64,000 nucleotides of DNA from Serripes groenlandicus (taxonomy: Eukaryota; Mollusca; Bivalvia; Cardiida; Cardiidae), in contig JASEVX010000008.1 of the NCBI GenBank assembly GCA_031761405.1, positions 46,583,419 to 46,647,418 of the forward strand, written 5' to 3'. How positions within the stretch are numbered: position 1 is the first letter of the stretch; each line of letters opens with the position of its first letter. The notes under the pieces are model-generated. The model ran no database searches, had not been told where the DNA came from, and was given only the letters and a program-made list of their open reading frames with translations. Made by a program: the position numbers and the translations under genes. Positions 23,083-33,616 of the stretch are shown here, in pieces.

Positions 23083-24060
23083 GCGGATTTCTCGGAGTCT
23101 GCCGAGTGTATTACGCGGAGCATTCCGCTGCTAGCCGGGGAAATGTGAGCCGGGGCTGCATACGCTATACGGTAGGTCCCGCAGTCTATTCGCGCTTACG
23201 ACGGTAGGGGAAATGTGAGCCGAGCCCGTATGTGCTATATGGCTGGTCAACAGTCTACCCGCGCTTACGGCGAAGTCCTGAGCCTTGTTTTACGCTAGCA
23301 CTCCGCTGCTAGTAGGGGAAATTTAAGCCGGTGCCGCATTTGCTATACGGCAGGTACCGCAGTCTACCCGCGCTTACGGCGAAGTGCTGAGCCTTGATTT
23401 AGGCGAGCACTCGGCTGCTAGTAGGGGAAATGAACATTCAAAAGTTGAATGTCGTGCTGGCACGACATTGGACATTCAAGAAATGAATGTCGTGGTGGCA
23501 CGATATTGAACATTGGACATTGGACATTCAGAAATGAATGTCGTGCTTGCACGGGAATGGAACAAAACAAAAATTCACAATCGAGTGGAACACTTTTCTC
23601 TTTCTCACGGAAGTGGAACAACGGCGTTGAGGCAGATTTCTACCCGAGTCTTGCGCGCTAAATGACCTTAGCTGTCGATGCGCCATAAAACAATATACAT
23701 TCATTCATTCATTCTACCCGAGTCTGCTGCGTGTTTTACGGGGAGCACTCCGCTGCTAGTCGGGGAAATGTGAGCATACGCTATAAGGTAGGTACCGCAA
23801 TCTACCCGCGCTTACGGCGAAGTCATGAGCCTTGTTTTACGTCAGCACTCCGCTGCTAGTAGGAGAAATGTGAGCCGGGGCCGCATATGCTAAACGGCAG
23901 GTTCCGCAGTCTACCCGCGTTGACGGCGAAATGCTGAGCCTCGTTTTACGCTAGAACTCCGCTGCTAGAAGGGGAAATGTGAGCCATGGCCGCATATGCT
24001 ATGAGGCAGGTCGCGCAGTCTACCCGCGCTGACGGTGAGTGGTATAGCTCGGACAATATT
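23083..24060. repeat. GC-richer core with ~120-bp tandem units
   Basis: Five or six units share 'actccgctgctagtagggga', 'aatgtgagccggggccgcat' and 'cagtctacccgcgcttacgg'. Between about 23430 and 23580 there is a separate short array with 'gaatgtcgtgctggcacg'. Composition differs sharply from the AT-rich satellite arms. Confidence 0.85.
23638..23725 (+). mobile_element. 60-bp retroposed SINE tail with 14-bp target duplication
   Basis: 'ttctacccgagtct' occurs at 23638-23651 and 23712-23725. The 60 bp between end in a (cattcatt) run after 'tcgatgcgccataaaacaat', a typical SINE 3' end. It inserted into the core of the fold-back element. Confidence 0.75.
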
Positions 24061-24377
24061 TAGGTTTCAATGTCCAATGTCTAACACTAAACGACACTGG
24101 CAACTAGACAATAGTGTCGTTTAAGGAACTACATATCTAACTTTAATTTCTTCAACATGGTTTCCAGAATCAACTTTCAGACTCCAGTGTCGTTTAAGGC
24201 TAAACGACACTGGCAACCAGACACTAGTATCGTCTAAGGAACTGGATATATAATTATTCATCTTTCAGACTCTAGTGTCGTTTAACACTAAACGACACTG
24301 GCAACCAGACACTAGTATCGTTTAAGGAACTGGATATATAATTTTCATTTTTCAGACTCCAGTGTCGTTTAACACTA

Positions 24378-26600
24378 ATTTATTAATAATATATCTAGAT
24401 CCTTAAACGATACTAGTGTATGGTTGCCAGTGTCGTTTAGTGTTAAACGACACTGGAATCTGAAAGTTGATTAATTATATATCGAGTTCCTTAAACAATA
24501 CTAGTGTCTGGTTGCCAGTGTCGTTTAGTGTTAAACGACACTGGAATCTGAAAGTTGAAAATTATTTGTTCCGGTTCCTTAAACGATACTAGTGTCTGGT
24601 TGCCAGTGTCGTTTAGCGTTAAACGACACTGGAGTCTGAAAATTTATTAATTATATCTAGTTCCTTAAACGATACTAGTGTCTGGTTGCCAGTGTCGTTA
24701 GTGTTAAACGACACTGGAATCTGGAAGTTGATTAATTATATATCGAGTTCCTTAAACGATACTAGTGTCTGGTTGCCAGTGTCGTTTAGTGTTAAACGAC
24801 ACTGGAGTCTGACAATTGATTAATTATATATCTAGTTCCTTAAACGACACTAGTGTCTGGTTGCCAGTGTCGTTTATTGTTAAACGACACTGGAGTCTGA
24901 AATTGAAAATTATATATCTAGTTCCTTAAACGACACTAGTGTCTGGTTGCCAGTGTCGTTTAGTGTTAAACGACACTGGAGTCAGAAAATTGAAAATTAT
25001 ATATCTAGTTCCTTAAACGATACTAGTGTCTGGTTGCCAGTGTCGTTTAATGTTAAACGACACTGGAATCTGTCAATTGATTAATTATATATCTAGTTCC
25101 TTAAACGACACTAGTGTCTGGTTGCCAGTGTCGTTTAGTGTTAAACGACACTGGAGTCAGAAAATTGATTAATTATATATCTAGTTACTTAAACGATACT
25201 AGTGTCTGGTTGCCAGTGTCGTTTAGTGTTAAACGACACTGGAGTCAGAAAATTGATTAATTATATAGCTAGTTCCTTAAACGATACTAGTGTCTGGTTG
25301 CCAGTGTCGTTTAGTGTTAAACGACACTGGAGTCTGAAATTGAAAATAATATATCTAGTTCCTTAAACGACACTAGTGTCTGGTTGCCAGTGTCGTTTAG
25401 TGTTAAACGACACTGGAGTCTGACAATTAATTAATTATATATCTAGTTCCTTAAACGATACTAGTGTCTGGTTGCCAGTGTCGTTTAGTGTTAAACGACA
25501 CTGGAGTCTGACAATTGATTAAGTATATATCTAGTTCCTTAAACGATACTAGTGTCTGGTTGCCAGTGTCGTTTAGTGTTAAACGACACTGGAGTCTGAA
25601 ATTGAAAATTATATATCTAGTTCCTTAAACGACACTAGTGTCTGGTTGCCAGTGTCGTTTAGTGTTAAACGACACTGGAGTCTGAAATTGACAATTATAT
25701 ATCTAGTTCCTTAAATGACACTAGTGTCTGGTTGCCAGTGTCGTTTAGTGTTAAACGACACTGGAGTCAGAAAATTGATTAATTATATAGCTAGTTCCTT
25801 AAACGATACTAGTGTCTGGTTGCCAGTGTCGTTTAGTGTTAAACAACACTGGAGTCTGACAATTGATTAATTATATATCTAGTTCCTTAAACGATACTAG
25901 TGTCTGGTTGCCAGTGTCGTTTAGTGTTAAACGACACTGGAGTCTGAAATTGAAAATTATGTATCTGGTTCCTTAAACGACACTAGTGTCTGGTTGCCAG
26001 TGTCGTTTAGTGTTAAACGACACTGGAGTCTGACAATTGATTAATTATATACCTAGTTCCTTAAACGACACTAGTGTCTGGTTGCCAGTGTCGTTTAGTG
26101 TTAAACAACACTGGAGTCTGACAATTGATTAATTATATATCTAGTTCCTTAAACGATACTAGTGTCTGGTTGCCAGTGTCGTTTAGTGTTAAACGACACT
26201 GGAGTCTGAAATTGAAAATTATGTATCTAGTTCCTTAAACGACACTAGTGTCTGGTTGCCAGTGTCGTTTAGTGTTAAACGACACTGGAGTCTGAGAATT
26301 GATTAATTATATACCTAGTTCCTTAAACGACACTAGTGTCTGGTTGCCAGTGTCGTTTAGTGTTAAACGACACTGGAGTCAGAAAATTGATTAATTATAT
26401 AGCTAGTTCCTTAAACGATACTAGTGTCTGGTTGCCAGTGTCGTTTAATGTTAAACGACACTGGAGTCTGAAATTGAAAATTATATATCTAGTTCCTTAA
26501 ACGACACTAGTGTCTGGTTGCCAGTGTCGTTTAGTGTTAAACGACACTGGAGTCAGAAAATTGATTAATTATATAGCTAGTTCCTTAAACGATAAAATTG
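24378..26600 (-). repeat. Satellite array B, inverted, about 25 copies
   Basis: Same ~88-bp unit as array A but in the opposite orientation ('ccttaaacgatactagtgtc', 'tggttgccagtgtcgtttag'). The switch lies within 'gtgtcgtttaacactaattt' near 24378. Confidence 0.95.
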
Positions 26601-26614
26601 AAAATTGAAAATTA

Positions 26615-27305
26615 TATATCTAGTTCCTATCTCGAACATACCGATAACTCGAACACATCGATATCTCGAATACATTGAAAAACGAATGTTTTTAACTTGA
26701 ACATTTTGACAACTTGAACATATCGATATCTCGAACCTTTCGATATCTCGAACTTTTCGATATCTGGAACAATACGATATCTCTAACCTTTCTATATCGC
26801 GAACTTTTCGATATCTCGAATTTTCCAATATCTCGAACTTTCCGATTTCTCAAAATTTCGATATCTCGAATTTTTCGATATCTCCAACAATATTTCCAAC
26901 TATTCGATATCTCGAACTTTTCGATATGTCGAACCTATCAATATCTCGAACCTTTGGATATCTCGAACATTTCGATATCTCCATTTTTTTCGATATCTCC
27001 ATTTTTTCGATATCTCGAACTTTTCGATATCTCGAACATATCTATATCGAAAAGTTCGAGATATATAAAGTTCGAGATATCGAAAAATAATCGAGATATC
27101 GAAAGGTTCGAGATATCGAAAAGTTCGAGATATCGAAAAATTCGAGATATTGAAAAAGTTCGAGATATCGAAAGGTTCGAGATATCGATATCTTCGAGTT
27201 GTCAATATGTTCAAGTTAAAAACATTCGTTTTATCAATGTATTCGAGATATCGATGTGTTTGAGTTATCGGTATGTTCGAGATATCGATATGTTCGAGTT
27301 ATCAA
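26615..27305. repeat. CGATATCTCGAAC short-repeat zone, right arm
   Basis: Reverse counterpart of the left zone, itself palindromic, bordered by 'aaaacgaatgtttttaactt' near 26690 and its inverse near 27215. Long ORFs on both strands here are by-products of the repeat. Confidence 0.9.
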
Positions 27306-27490
27306 TATATCCAGTTCCTTCAACGATACTAGTGTCTGGTTGCCAGTGTCGTTTAATGTTAAACGACACTGGAGTCTGAAATTGAAAATTATATATCTAG
27401 TTCCTTAAACGACACTAGTGTCTGGTTGCCAGTATCGTTTATGCTAAACGATACTAGATACTAGACACTAGACACCAACTTCACCTTACC

Positions 27491-27498
27491 ATATCCAG
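27491..27498. repeat. Right target-site duplication of the giant element
   Basis: atatccag, identical to 19659-19666. Confidence 0.9.
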
Positions 27499-27796
27499 TG
27501 GGTAACTGGGAAATACAGTTTTTATCCAATTAATTTGTCACTGTCAAGCAGGCGGGTTATCCGAGATCAGACATTGTTTGGATTTAGAATTGTAACTAAA
27601 TTAATGTTTAGATAATCTGAAAATTCATTTTAACAAACATTAATGCCCCATTTTAATCGGTTTATGTCAGAGTGAATAAAACCAAGCCATAACAAAATAG
27701 TCTTCAAACGAAGGCCATTAAATGTGTTGCATCCTTTTGCAGTCTGATCAAGTTTTTTCTTTGTATGGGCATATCAAAGACTTGATAAAATGGTAG
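27499..27796. other. Unassigned non-coding sequence
   Basis: Flank of the fold-back element. Nothing recognised. Confidence 0.35.
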
Positions 27797-27893
27797 AAGT
27801 GGCTGCCGTCCTTGGCGCTCAGTGTTTCGAGGTTAGCATTACGACTGACTGACTGGTGTCAGGATACATGGACGTTAAACAACAAAACATAAA
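27797..27893 (+). mobile_element. SINE, family S1, central fragment
   Basis: It contains 'gtggctgccgtccttggcgc' and 'gactgactgactggtgtcag'. Both head and most of the 3' domain are missing. Confidence 0.7.
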
Positions 27894-28066
27894 CTTTCTT
27901 TCTAAAAACAAGTTCTCACCTATACATACCTTAAACCCCGAAAAATTAACAACTCAAAGAAGTGGCCGCCCATGAATGTTTGGGTAACAGTACTACTGAT
28001 GCGCTTCTGTCAGGATAAACATAAACGTACAAACAGAATCGGTAATGTAACCAAGAAACATAGCGA

Positions 28067-28549
28067 TATGAACCGTCCCAGGAGAAAACCAACGTTGTGA
28101 CATTGGCGCCCAATAAGGGACCGTGACAGCACAGCTTGGTCAGTCTTGCAGCGCTTGCAGTGTGATTTATGACATCCTTTGCACTGGAATTCCGAAATTC
28201 GAGGATGAATTTCAGGTTAAGCAGTGGGGTGTATGTTGCGGTCTCAACTTGTATACAGTTGAAAAGATCACAAGTAAGCAGCCCGGTAAGCTTAGTCGGT
28301 AGAGTACTTGCCCTGAAAGCGGGAGGTCCAGGGTTCGAGCCCCGGACTGGCTGCATGTTTTTCTCTCTCCTTGGTCCGCACAGGCTAATCCGGACAGACA
28401 CTTTTCGCCTCCAGTGGATTTTTTGTTTCATGAATCATTACTCTATACCTCTATCCCCCCTGAGACGAAATATGTCGGTCCGGATTAGCCTGCGCGGACT
28501 GCGCAGGCTGATCCGGGTCGATACATTACGCAGAAACGGCTCATATGGC
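28067..28549. mobile_element. MITE family B split by a ~270-bp insert
   Basis: The left end (28067-28099, 'gaaccgtcccaggagaaaac') and the rest (28372-28549, 'gcacaggctaatccggacag' to 'cattacgcagaaacggctca') are parts of one family B copy. The insert contains a primer-binding-site-like 'ttggcgcccaataagggacc' at 28103 and a tRNA-like sequence at 28278. Confidence 0.65.
28278..28355 (+). mobile_element. tRNA-like sequence (SINE head or tRNA pseudogene)
   Basis: The acceptor arms gcagcc and ggctgc pair. D-arm 'agcttagtcggtagagt', anticodon arm cttgc-cctgaaa-gcggg (anticodon position TGA), and T-arm 'ccagggttcgagccccgg' are all visible. An extra base in the D-arm and C instead of T before the anticodon argue against a working tRNA gene. 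No SINE body follows. Confidence 0.6.
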
Positions 28550-28721
28550 CTAAATACCGTTCCAAGCGGTGCACAAAACCCAAAACAATCAAACAAAACA
28601 CCAGTCTAAAACTTGTCTTCATTACGTCAATAACACTGGCACTATTATTTCTTCAATATACATGCCAAAATTGGATACATAAATGTCGAGACGTACGTGC
28701 AATAACGACGTTCTTGCGCCT

Positions 28722-28905
28722 GTTGATTGGTTTATTGTGTTTGGTGTTACTCCGCTTTCAAGCAGTGCTCGTTGTTATCACGACTGACTATTTATTTTTT
28801 ATCTTCCTACGTGTTTCCTAGATTTCTGACAACAGTATTCCACAATGTACGTCTTTCCCAAGCAACAGTGTGCGTTTTCACACAGTAAGTTACCACTATT
28901 ACTCG
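28722..28905 (-). mobile_element. SINE, family S2, old truncated copy
   Basis: Minus-strand traces of S2: 'tgttgcttgggaaagacgta' and a worn 3' end 'cttgaaagcggagtaacacc'. Confidence 0.55.
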
Positions 28906-29158
28906 TTTAACTATCCCGACTTCAGCGCGTCAGTCGTATTCATTGTCTTTTTATTTTTATATTTGCTTACATTCACTATTACGTAAATATCATAAGGTGT
29001 TTTTTACAATATACATACATATATTAGTATAAAGTCAAACTAGAATAGATTATAATGAAAGAGGGAACGGTGGTATTTCTTTTATTATTGTTTTTGATTT
29101 AAAAATAAGAGTTTGTTAGTCTTCTTATCAAAGGATGACGGTCTCTAGTGTAGATTAC
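28906..29158. other. Unassigned non-coding sequence
   Basis: AT-rich. Nothing recognised. Confidence 0.35.
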
Positions 29159-29360
29159 GGTCGGTCTCATGTTGAGATCACGGTCTCATGTTGAGATCAC
29201 GGTCGGTCTCATGTTGAGATCACGGTCGGTCTCATGTTGAGATGACGGTCTCATGTTGAGATGACGGTCTCATGTTGAGATGACGGTCTCATGTTGAGAT
29301 CACGGTCTCATGTTGAGATCACGGTCTCATGTTGAGATCACGGTCTCATGTTGAGATCAC
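29159..29360. repeat. 19-bp minisatellite
   Basis: About ten units of 'ggtctcatgttgagatcac', some extended by 'ggtc'. Each unit contains an imperfect inverted repeat (tctca...tgaga). A worn SINE B-box (minus strand, 'gcgggttcgatagccgg') follows near 29411-29432. Confidence 0.92.
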
Positions 29361-29742
29361 ACGCCAAGGAGATACAGCTATTACTTCCATGTAGAAGTCA
29401 TTGATACATTCGTCCGGCTATCGAACCCGCGACCTCATATAAAGGTTTGCATGACAAAAGTTGATACTTGTTGATATAAAATATGTTTTTAGTTTTGGGG
29501 TCATCTAATGTAAGGACTTTACCATGTTTCCGATGCCCTGCCCCTCTGTCATGTTAATTCAAAATTATTTAAATCCACGAAACTATAATCTGATCAAAAA
29601 TGAAACTTTATGGATTTCTCATAAAATGCAGCTTTTGCGATTTGCAAGACGGGCTATCAAGTCTATCTGAAGTTCTTATTGTTTTTGCCTTAACATTTAT
29701 GACAAACATAAATGTAAAATATTCGCTGATGCCAGCTCTTTA
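29361..29742. other. Unassigned non-coding sequence
   Basis: Apart from the SINE trace near 29420, nothing recognised. Confidence 0.35.
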
Positions 29743-30233
29743 TGGCTAAGTTCATGACGAACTCAAGGAGGGTAGGGTCAGGGGGCACGTGTATCGATGG
29801 CGCATGCGCAGACACTTGGTTCTCGTGAACGCACATCTTCACTCTGGAGTCAAAATTCAAAAATGGAAGCCTCCGTGTTGTATCCATTTATTTCATTATC
29901 GGCACCAGAAAGCTCGTTTTCTTGTTGTCTAAATTACGGATCGCAGTTATTTACAAGGCCCAATTAAACAAATCCTTATTTATCTGCCTTACAAATAAAA
30001 ACATCACTGATTACTGAACTCAGAGGAACGTATTTTAGGATTATTTACACACCAGCATCATGAATTGCCACCCTCCGCCATTTTGGAACTCTTCCAACTC
30101 TCGCTCGAAGCAGGGTTGCACATAGTCGGGGTCAGAAGTTCATATGACGTCACTAGGGTTAAAACCCATGTCGTTCATGAGGAACCCGTGTAACTCTATA
30201 GGTCGGAACTTGGGTTCGTCGTGAACTTAGCCA
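29743..30233. mobile_element. MITE with ~25-bp terminal inverted repeats
   Basis: The left end tggctaagttcatgacgaac and the right end 'gttcgtcgtgaacttagcca' are near-exact inverses. The 490-bp interior has no ORF of note. I saw no other copy in the window and no clear target duplication. Confidence 0.7.
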
Positions 30234-30326
30234 GTGTGTGATCACTACGCTGCAGGGATGGTTGCCTTCGTGTGGTTCTGTCAATTAGTATGAATTAATT
30301 CGTACTACATTTTTAAGGCTCAAATA

Positions 30327-30558
30327 TTAACCCCTTTTCCAACATACAACAAACCTGCAGCAGAAAAGTTTGAACACAGTTAGTCAAACATACTGAAACT
30401 CTCTATAAATGAAAGTACATGTATTCATCGAAGTTAACAAATAGTGGCCCAAATTGAGAAATTGCTAATTATGAGCAATTTTTCCTTTTGCAACAATGTT
30501 TTCAAGAGTGTTCTGCTGCTAAAACGTCTGAACGCTTCTACATGTAGGAAAAGATTAC
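30327..30558. mobile_element. MITE family D
   Basis: It starts 'ttaaccccttttccaacata' and ends 'tacatgtaggaaaagatta'. Central hairpin 'gagaaattgctaattatgag'. 'ctgcagcag' and 'ctgctgc' lie near the two ends. Confidence 0.75.
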
Positions 30559-30936
30559 ACTGACATATATTTCTGAACGAGAAATATCCCATATAAAACA
30601 ATGCGATGACAGGCGCCTTCAAATGACCGTTTAACTGCACACTGCTAAACATATATAAATCCCGACTTTTAGTTCAGTTTTGAGAGACGTTGGTTCAGTT
30701 AGGAGCACACATTTATCACTACAAATAACGTTGTATAGTTTGATCGTGTCAAATTTTCTTGCAATCTTGGTGCTTTACGATACAAATAATGGATAGGTTG
30801 TCAGTCAGAATCGGCAATAACTTTCGATTTTTGTTAAAACCTATGCAAACCCTGGTGTTTTTTATCACGACATGAAGGTTAACTCTCGCGTTAGGAGGTT
30901 CCGTTTGTTTCTCTGTCACACATACCGTTTTGTAAT

Positions 30937-30994
30937 TTAACCCATTTCCCACATACAGCTTATCTGCAATGGATACTTTCTAAAGCCTTAAGTC
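30937..30994. mobile_element. MITE family D end, cut by an S1 SINE
   Basis: TTAA followed by 'cccatttcccacatacagct'. The element stops where the SINE head begins. Confidence 0.55.
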
Positions 30995-30996
30995 CG

Positions 30997-31246
30997 CGTC
31001 GGAGGTGTAGTAATAGAGCATCCGCATCGTGCGCGGGAAAGGGTTGGTTCGATCCCCGACCGAGTCATACAAACGACTTTAAATATTGTAGTAATGGCTG
31101 CTTTCTTTGCTGCTGAGTGTTTCGGGGTTATCATTACGACTGACTGACTGGTGTCAGGATAAATGGACCAGTAGTATTGGTAACATACCCATGAAACGCC
31201 GTGATATAACTGAAAACTTTTTGAAAACGGCGTAAAACACAAAATA
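30997..31246 (+). mobile_element. SINE, family S1, full length
   Basis: Head 'gtcggaggtgtagtaataga' with B-box 'ggttcgatccccgaccga'. Body 'gactgactgactggtgtcag' and 'gataaatggaccagtagtat'. 3' domain 'acgccgtgatataactgaaa' then 'ttgaaaacggcgtaaaacac'. Reference copy for S1. Confidence 0.88.
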
Positions 31247-31508
31247 GTCAATTCAACAAATGCACGTCTTAATAGATATTGCCAGCAGTATTTGTTGATA
31301 TCACAAAACACTCTGTCACTTGGAGGTTCGAATCTCCTCAAATTATTTCTACCCGAAAAGCGTCTTCAAATATATTTTATAGGTATGGTCTTTGACCTGA
31401 TTGCATTCTTGGCCGTCGATAAACATAAACAAACAACACATGCCAAGCATATAGGGGTCGTGTTTCATCCCGACGTTTTAGCATTAAACCATCCCCCAAA
31501 TACGACCG

Positions 31509-31747
31509 CCTCGTTGTTGTAATGGTAGAGCGTCCGCTTAGGGTGCGTTAGTTCACGGATTCGATTCCCGATCGGGTCATAACAAAGACTATAACAATGA
31601 AGGCTGCCCTTCCTTGCGCTCAGGGTTGTGAGGTTAGCATCAGGACTGACTGGCTTGTGTCAGGATAAATAGACCAGTAGTACTCATAATTTACCCAAGA
31701 AATACCGTGATATAACTAAAAACATGTCGAAAGCGGATTAAAAACAC
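31509..31747 (+). mobile_element. SINE, family S1, full length
   Basis: Same order of blocks as the copy 260 bp upstream ('ttgttgtaatggtagagcgt', 'gggtcataacaaagac', 'gtgtcaggataaatagacca', 'ccgtgatataac'). Confidence 0.85.
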
Positions 31748-31759
31748 CCACATACACAC

Positions 31760-31965
31760 GCTTTCTTACGCATCTGCAGGAGACGACTTTTCAATTCATT
31801 GTGGAAAATGAAGAAAATGTTCGTTAAGCAGTTTATCATTTGGCTACAATGTTTTCAACTTCATGCAGTAATTGTTCTTTCATGTGTAGAGACTTTCTAT
31901 ATTCTTGCTTCGACGTTTTCAAAGTCGTCTGCTGCAGATATGTCGCATGTTGAAAAAGCTTCAAT
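31760..31965. mobile_element. MITE family D, ends worn
   Basis: It keeps 'acgcatctgcaggagacgac' at the left and 'caaagtcgtctgctgcagat' at the right. It lies directly after the S1 tail. Confidence 0.6.
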
Positions 31966-32012
31966 CTGAATGAAACAATTTGGGCAATAATGGTTCCACC
32001 TTTATATCAAGA

Positions 32013-32245
32013 GTCTGCCGTGGCCGAGTGGTTTTCGTTGAGGATTTGGGACCAGGCATCCAGGGTTCGAGTCCACTCGCTACACCACGGTCAATGTTGA
32101 GTGCCCTTTGGGTTCAGGCACATATATCCTAGCCTAGTATTGGTTGGTTTACAAACGGTTCATGCATAACGGACCGGCCATCGTGATATAACTAAAATAA
32201 TATTGAAAAATGTCCTAAAACACCACCAATAAAACAAACACAAAC
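32013..32245 (+). mobile_element. SINE, family S3, full length
   Basis: Head 'gtctgccgtggccgagtggt', B-box 'agggttcgagtcca', body 'gtgccctttgggttcaggca', 3' domain 'atcgtgatataactaaaata', tail of A-rich repeats. Confidence 0.85.
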
Positions 32246-32420
32246 CATCAGCAAATCTATCTTGTTCACTGTTTCCAAAAATGTTTGAAAAACCCATTCT
32301 GTATTATATATATGGTTAAAGGAAATATACGAGACGGAGTCTACAATTAATCTGCTAGATACAAATCTTTGGCATTATCGATGAATATGTTTAGAATAAA
32401 TGGATTAACACAAATATATA

Positions 32421-32568
32421 TTGAGCCGATACATGAGAAAACCAACATTATGGATAAAGGCAGTTCGTGCGAGCTAATCCAGGCCGACACTTTCCATTTA
32501 AGGATGATAGAGGTTTAGAGTAATCATTCTTGAAACAGAGAATCCACAGCAAGCGAAAAGTGTTATAT
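32421..32568. mobile_element. MITE family B, left part only
   Basis: 'ttgagccgatacatgagaaa' to 'cacagcaagcgaaaagtgtt', then an (AT)n run of about 20 bp and the start of a second copy. Confidence 0.75.
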
Positions 32569-32580
32569 ATATATATATAT

Positions 32581-32825
32581 GAGCCGTTCCACGAGAAAAC
32601 CAACATTGTGCACTCTGCGTAATGTATCGACCTGGATCAGCCTAAGCATGCCGCGCAGGCTAATCAGGACAGACACTTTTCACTTCACTATGGATTTTTA
32701 GTTTCTGGAGTTATAACTCTATCCCCTTGAGACGGAATGTGTCGTCCCGGATTAGCCTGCGCGGACTGCGCAGGCTGATCTGGGTCGATACATTACGCAG
32801 AGTCCATAATGTTAATTCGGCTCAA
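32581..32825. mobile_element. MITE family B, nearly complete
   Basis: 'gagccgttccacgagaaaac' at the left. 'acgcagagtccataatgtta' and a shortened 'ttcggctca' at the right. It directly follows a partial copy in the same orientation. Confidence 0.82.
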
Positions 32826-33172
32826 ATGGGTTATTGCACGACAGTACTTCTACCATGTGAGCAGGGGATTAAATCTATTGAGAACATGAAGCTTTCTTTC
32901 AGAGGGTTTTGCCTTAAATCATCTTACATAGTTAGCTCCCTACGGAATAGAACTTTCAAATTCAGTAGATTTAAGATAAACTGTAAAAGCATTTATGCGC
33001 ATACTGACCTTTATCTACATTGTAAAACTCTATTTGAATCCCGTAAGGTATGTTTTCCCTTAATGTTATTGATTAGTTTGGTTTATTACGCCGCTTTCAA
33101 CCATTTTTGGCTTGGCGATGTCCGTCCGTCCCCACCACCCTTATAAAGACACATCATGAGTTCGTCCGTACT

Positions 33173-33207
33173 TGTGTGGTGTGGTGTGGTGTGGTGTGGT
33201 GTGGTGT
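33173..33207. repeat. (GTGGT)n microsatellite
   Basis: About seven units. On either side 'ccaccacccttataaagaca' occurs (33130 and 33222), so the array lies inside a small duplication. Confidence 0.9.
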
Positions 33208-33229
33208 TCTCCTAAAGCTGACCCACCAC

Positions 33230-33616
33230 CCTTATAAAGACACTTAGATAAATAGGTTTTTTTAATTTTTTATAACGGGTATCTCATTTGCATATTAATG
33301 TTATTCATTCCGTAAAAGGGAAGTTATTACGGAATGAATTGCATACTTGTGGGGTGCACCCCACAAAAAACCATCAAAGGAAATAACCCCACAAATACAC
33401 TTCATCAGTACGTCCGTCTGTCTGTCCGTCAACATTTTGGTTAAAGTTTCAGGTTGAGGTAAAATCTCAGCACTGGAAAGGGTTACGAACTTGAAACTTT
33501 GCCTGAAGGTAGCCAGTAACAAGCTCTATTGGTTTATATGATTACTTTGACCTTGACCTTGGTTTGTCGATTTATTTTCAAGGTCAAATTGCCGACAATC
33601 CGGCCTTACCGTCTTC
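33230..33616. other. Old dispersed repeat, unassigned
   Basis: It contains the hairpin 'cattccgtaaaaggg' with 'ttacggaatg' (33307-33338), a palindrome 'tgtggggtgcaccccaca' (33349-33366), and tandem 'tgaccttgacct' at 33548. The wording resembles repeats common in molluscs. That is recalled, not verified. Confidence 0.35.

Larger units (their letters stand above)
19667..27490. mobile_element. Giant non-autonomous fold-back transposon, 7,824 bp
   Basis: The termini are ggtaaggtgaagttggtgtc and its exact complement, flanked by an exact 8-bp duplication (atatccag). The inverted repeats stay nearly identical inward for over 300 bp; the one change I noticed is taagg against tgaag in the second satellite unit. 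Layout: left terminus with two satellite units (to ~19846), CGATATCTCGAAC zone (to 20811), satellite array A (20811-23082), GC-richer core (23083-~24060), three further satellite units, inversion point at ~24378, satellite array B (to ~26600), CGATATCTCGAAC zone in reverse (to ~27305), two units and right terminus. No credible ORF. An 8-bp duplication is compatible with P/Galileo, hAT or Mutator-like families, and I cannot choose between them. Confidence 0.92.

Noticed and set aside
26714..27379. 221-codon ORF across the CGATATCTCGAAC zone
   Set aside because: The protein is a translation of the short repeat (RYLELFDIS-like), with counterparts on the other strand.
28278..28355. Functional tRNA-Ser gene
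   Set aside because: Extra base in the D-arm, C before the anticodon and no tRNA-Ser long variable arm. Better read as a SINE head or pseudogene.
28169..28609. 146-codon ORF on the plus strand
   Set aside because: It spans the tRNA-like sequence and a family B MITE. No protein similarity recognised.
32727..33146. 139-codon ORF beginning in a family B MITE
   Set aside because: The N-terminal part is MITE sequence and the end is SINE-like. No domain recognised.
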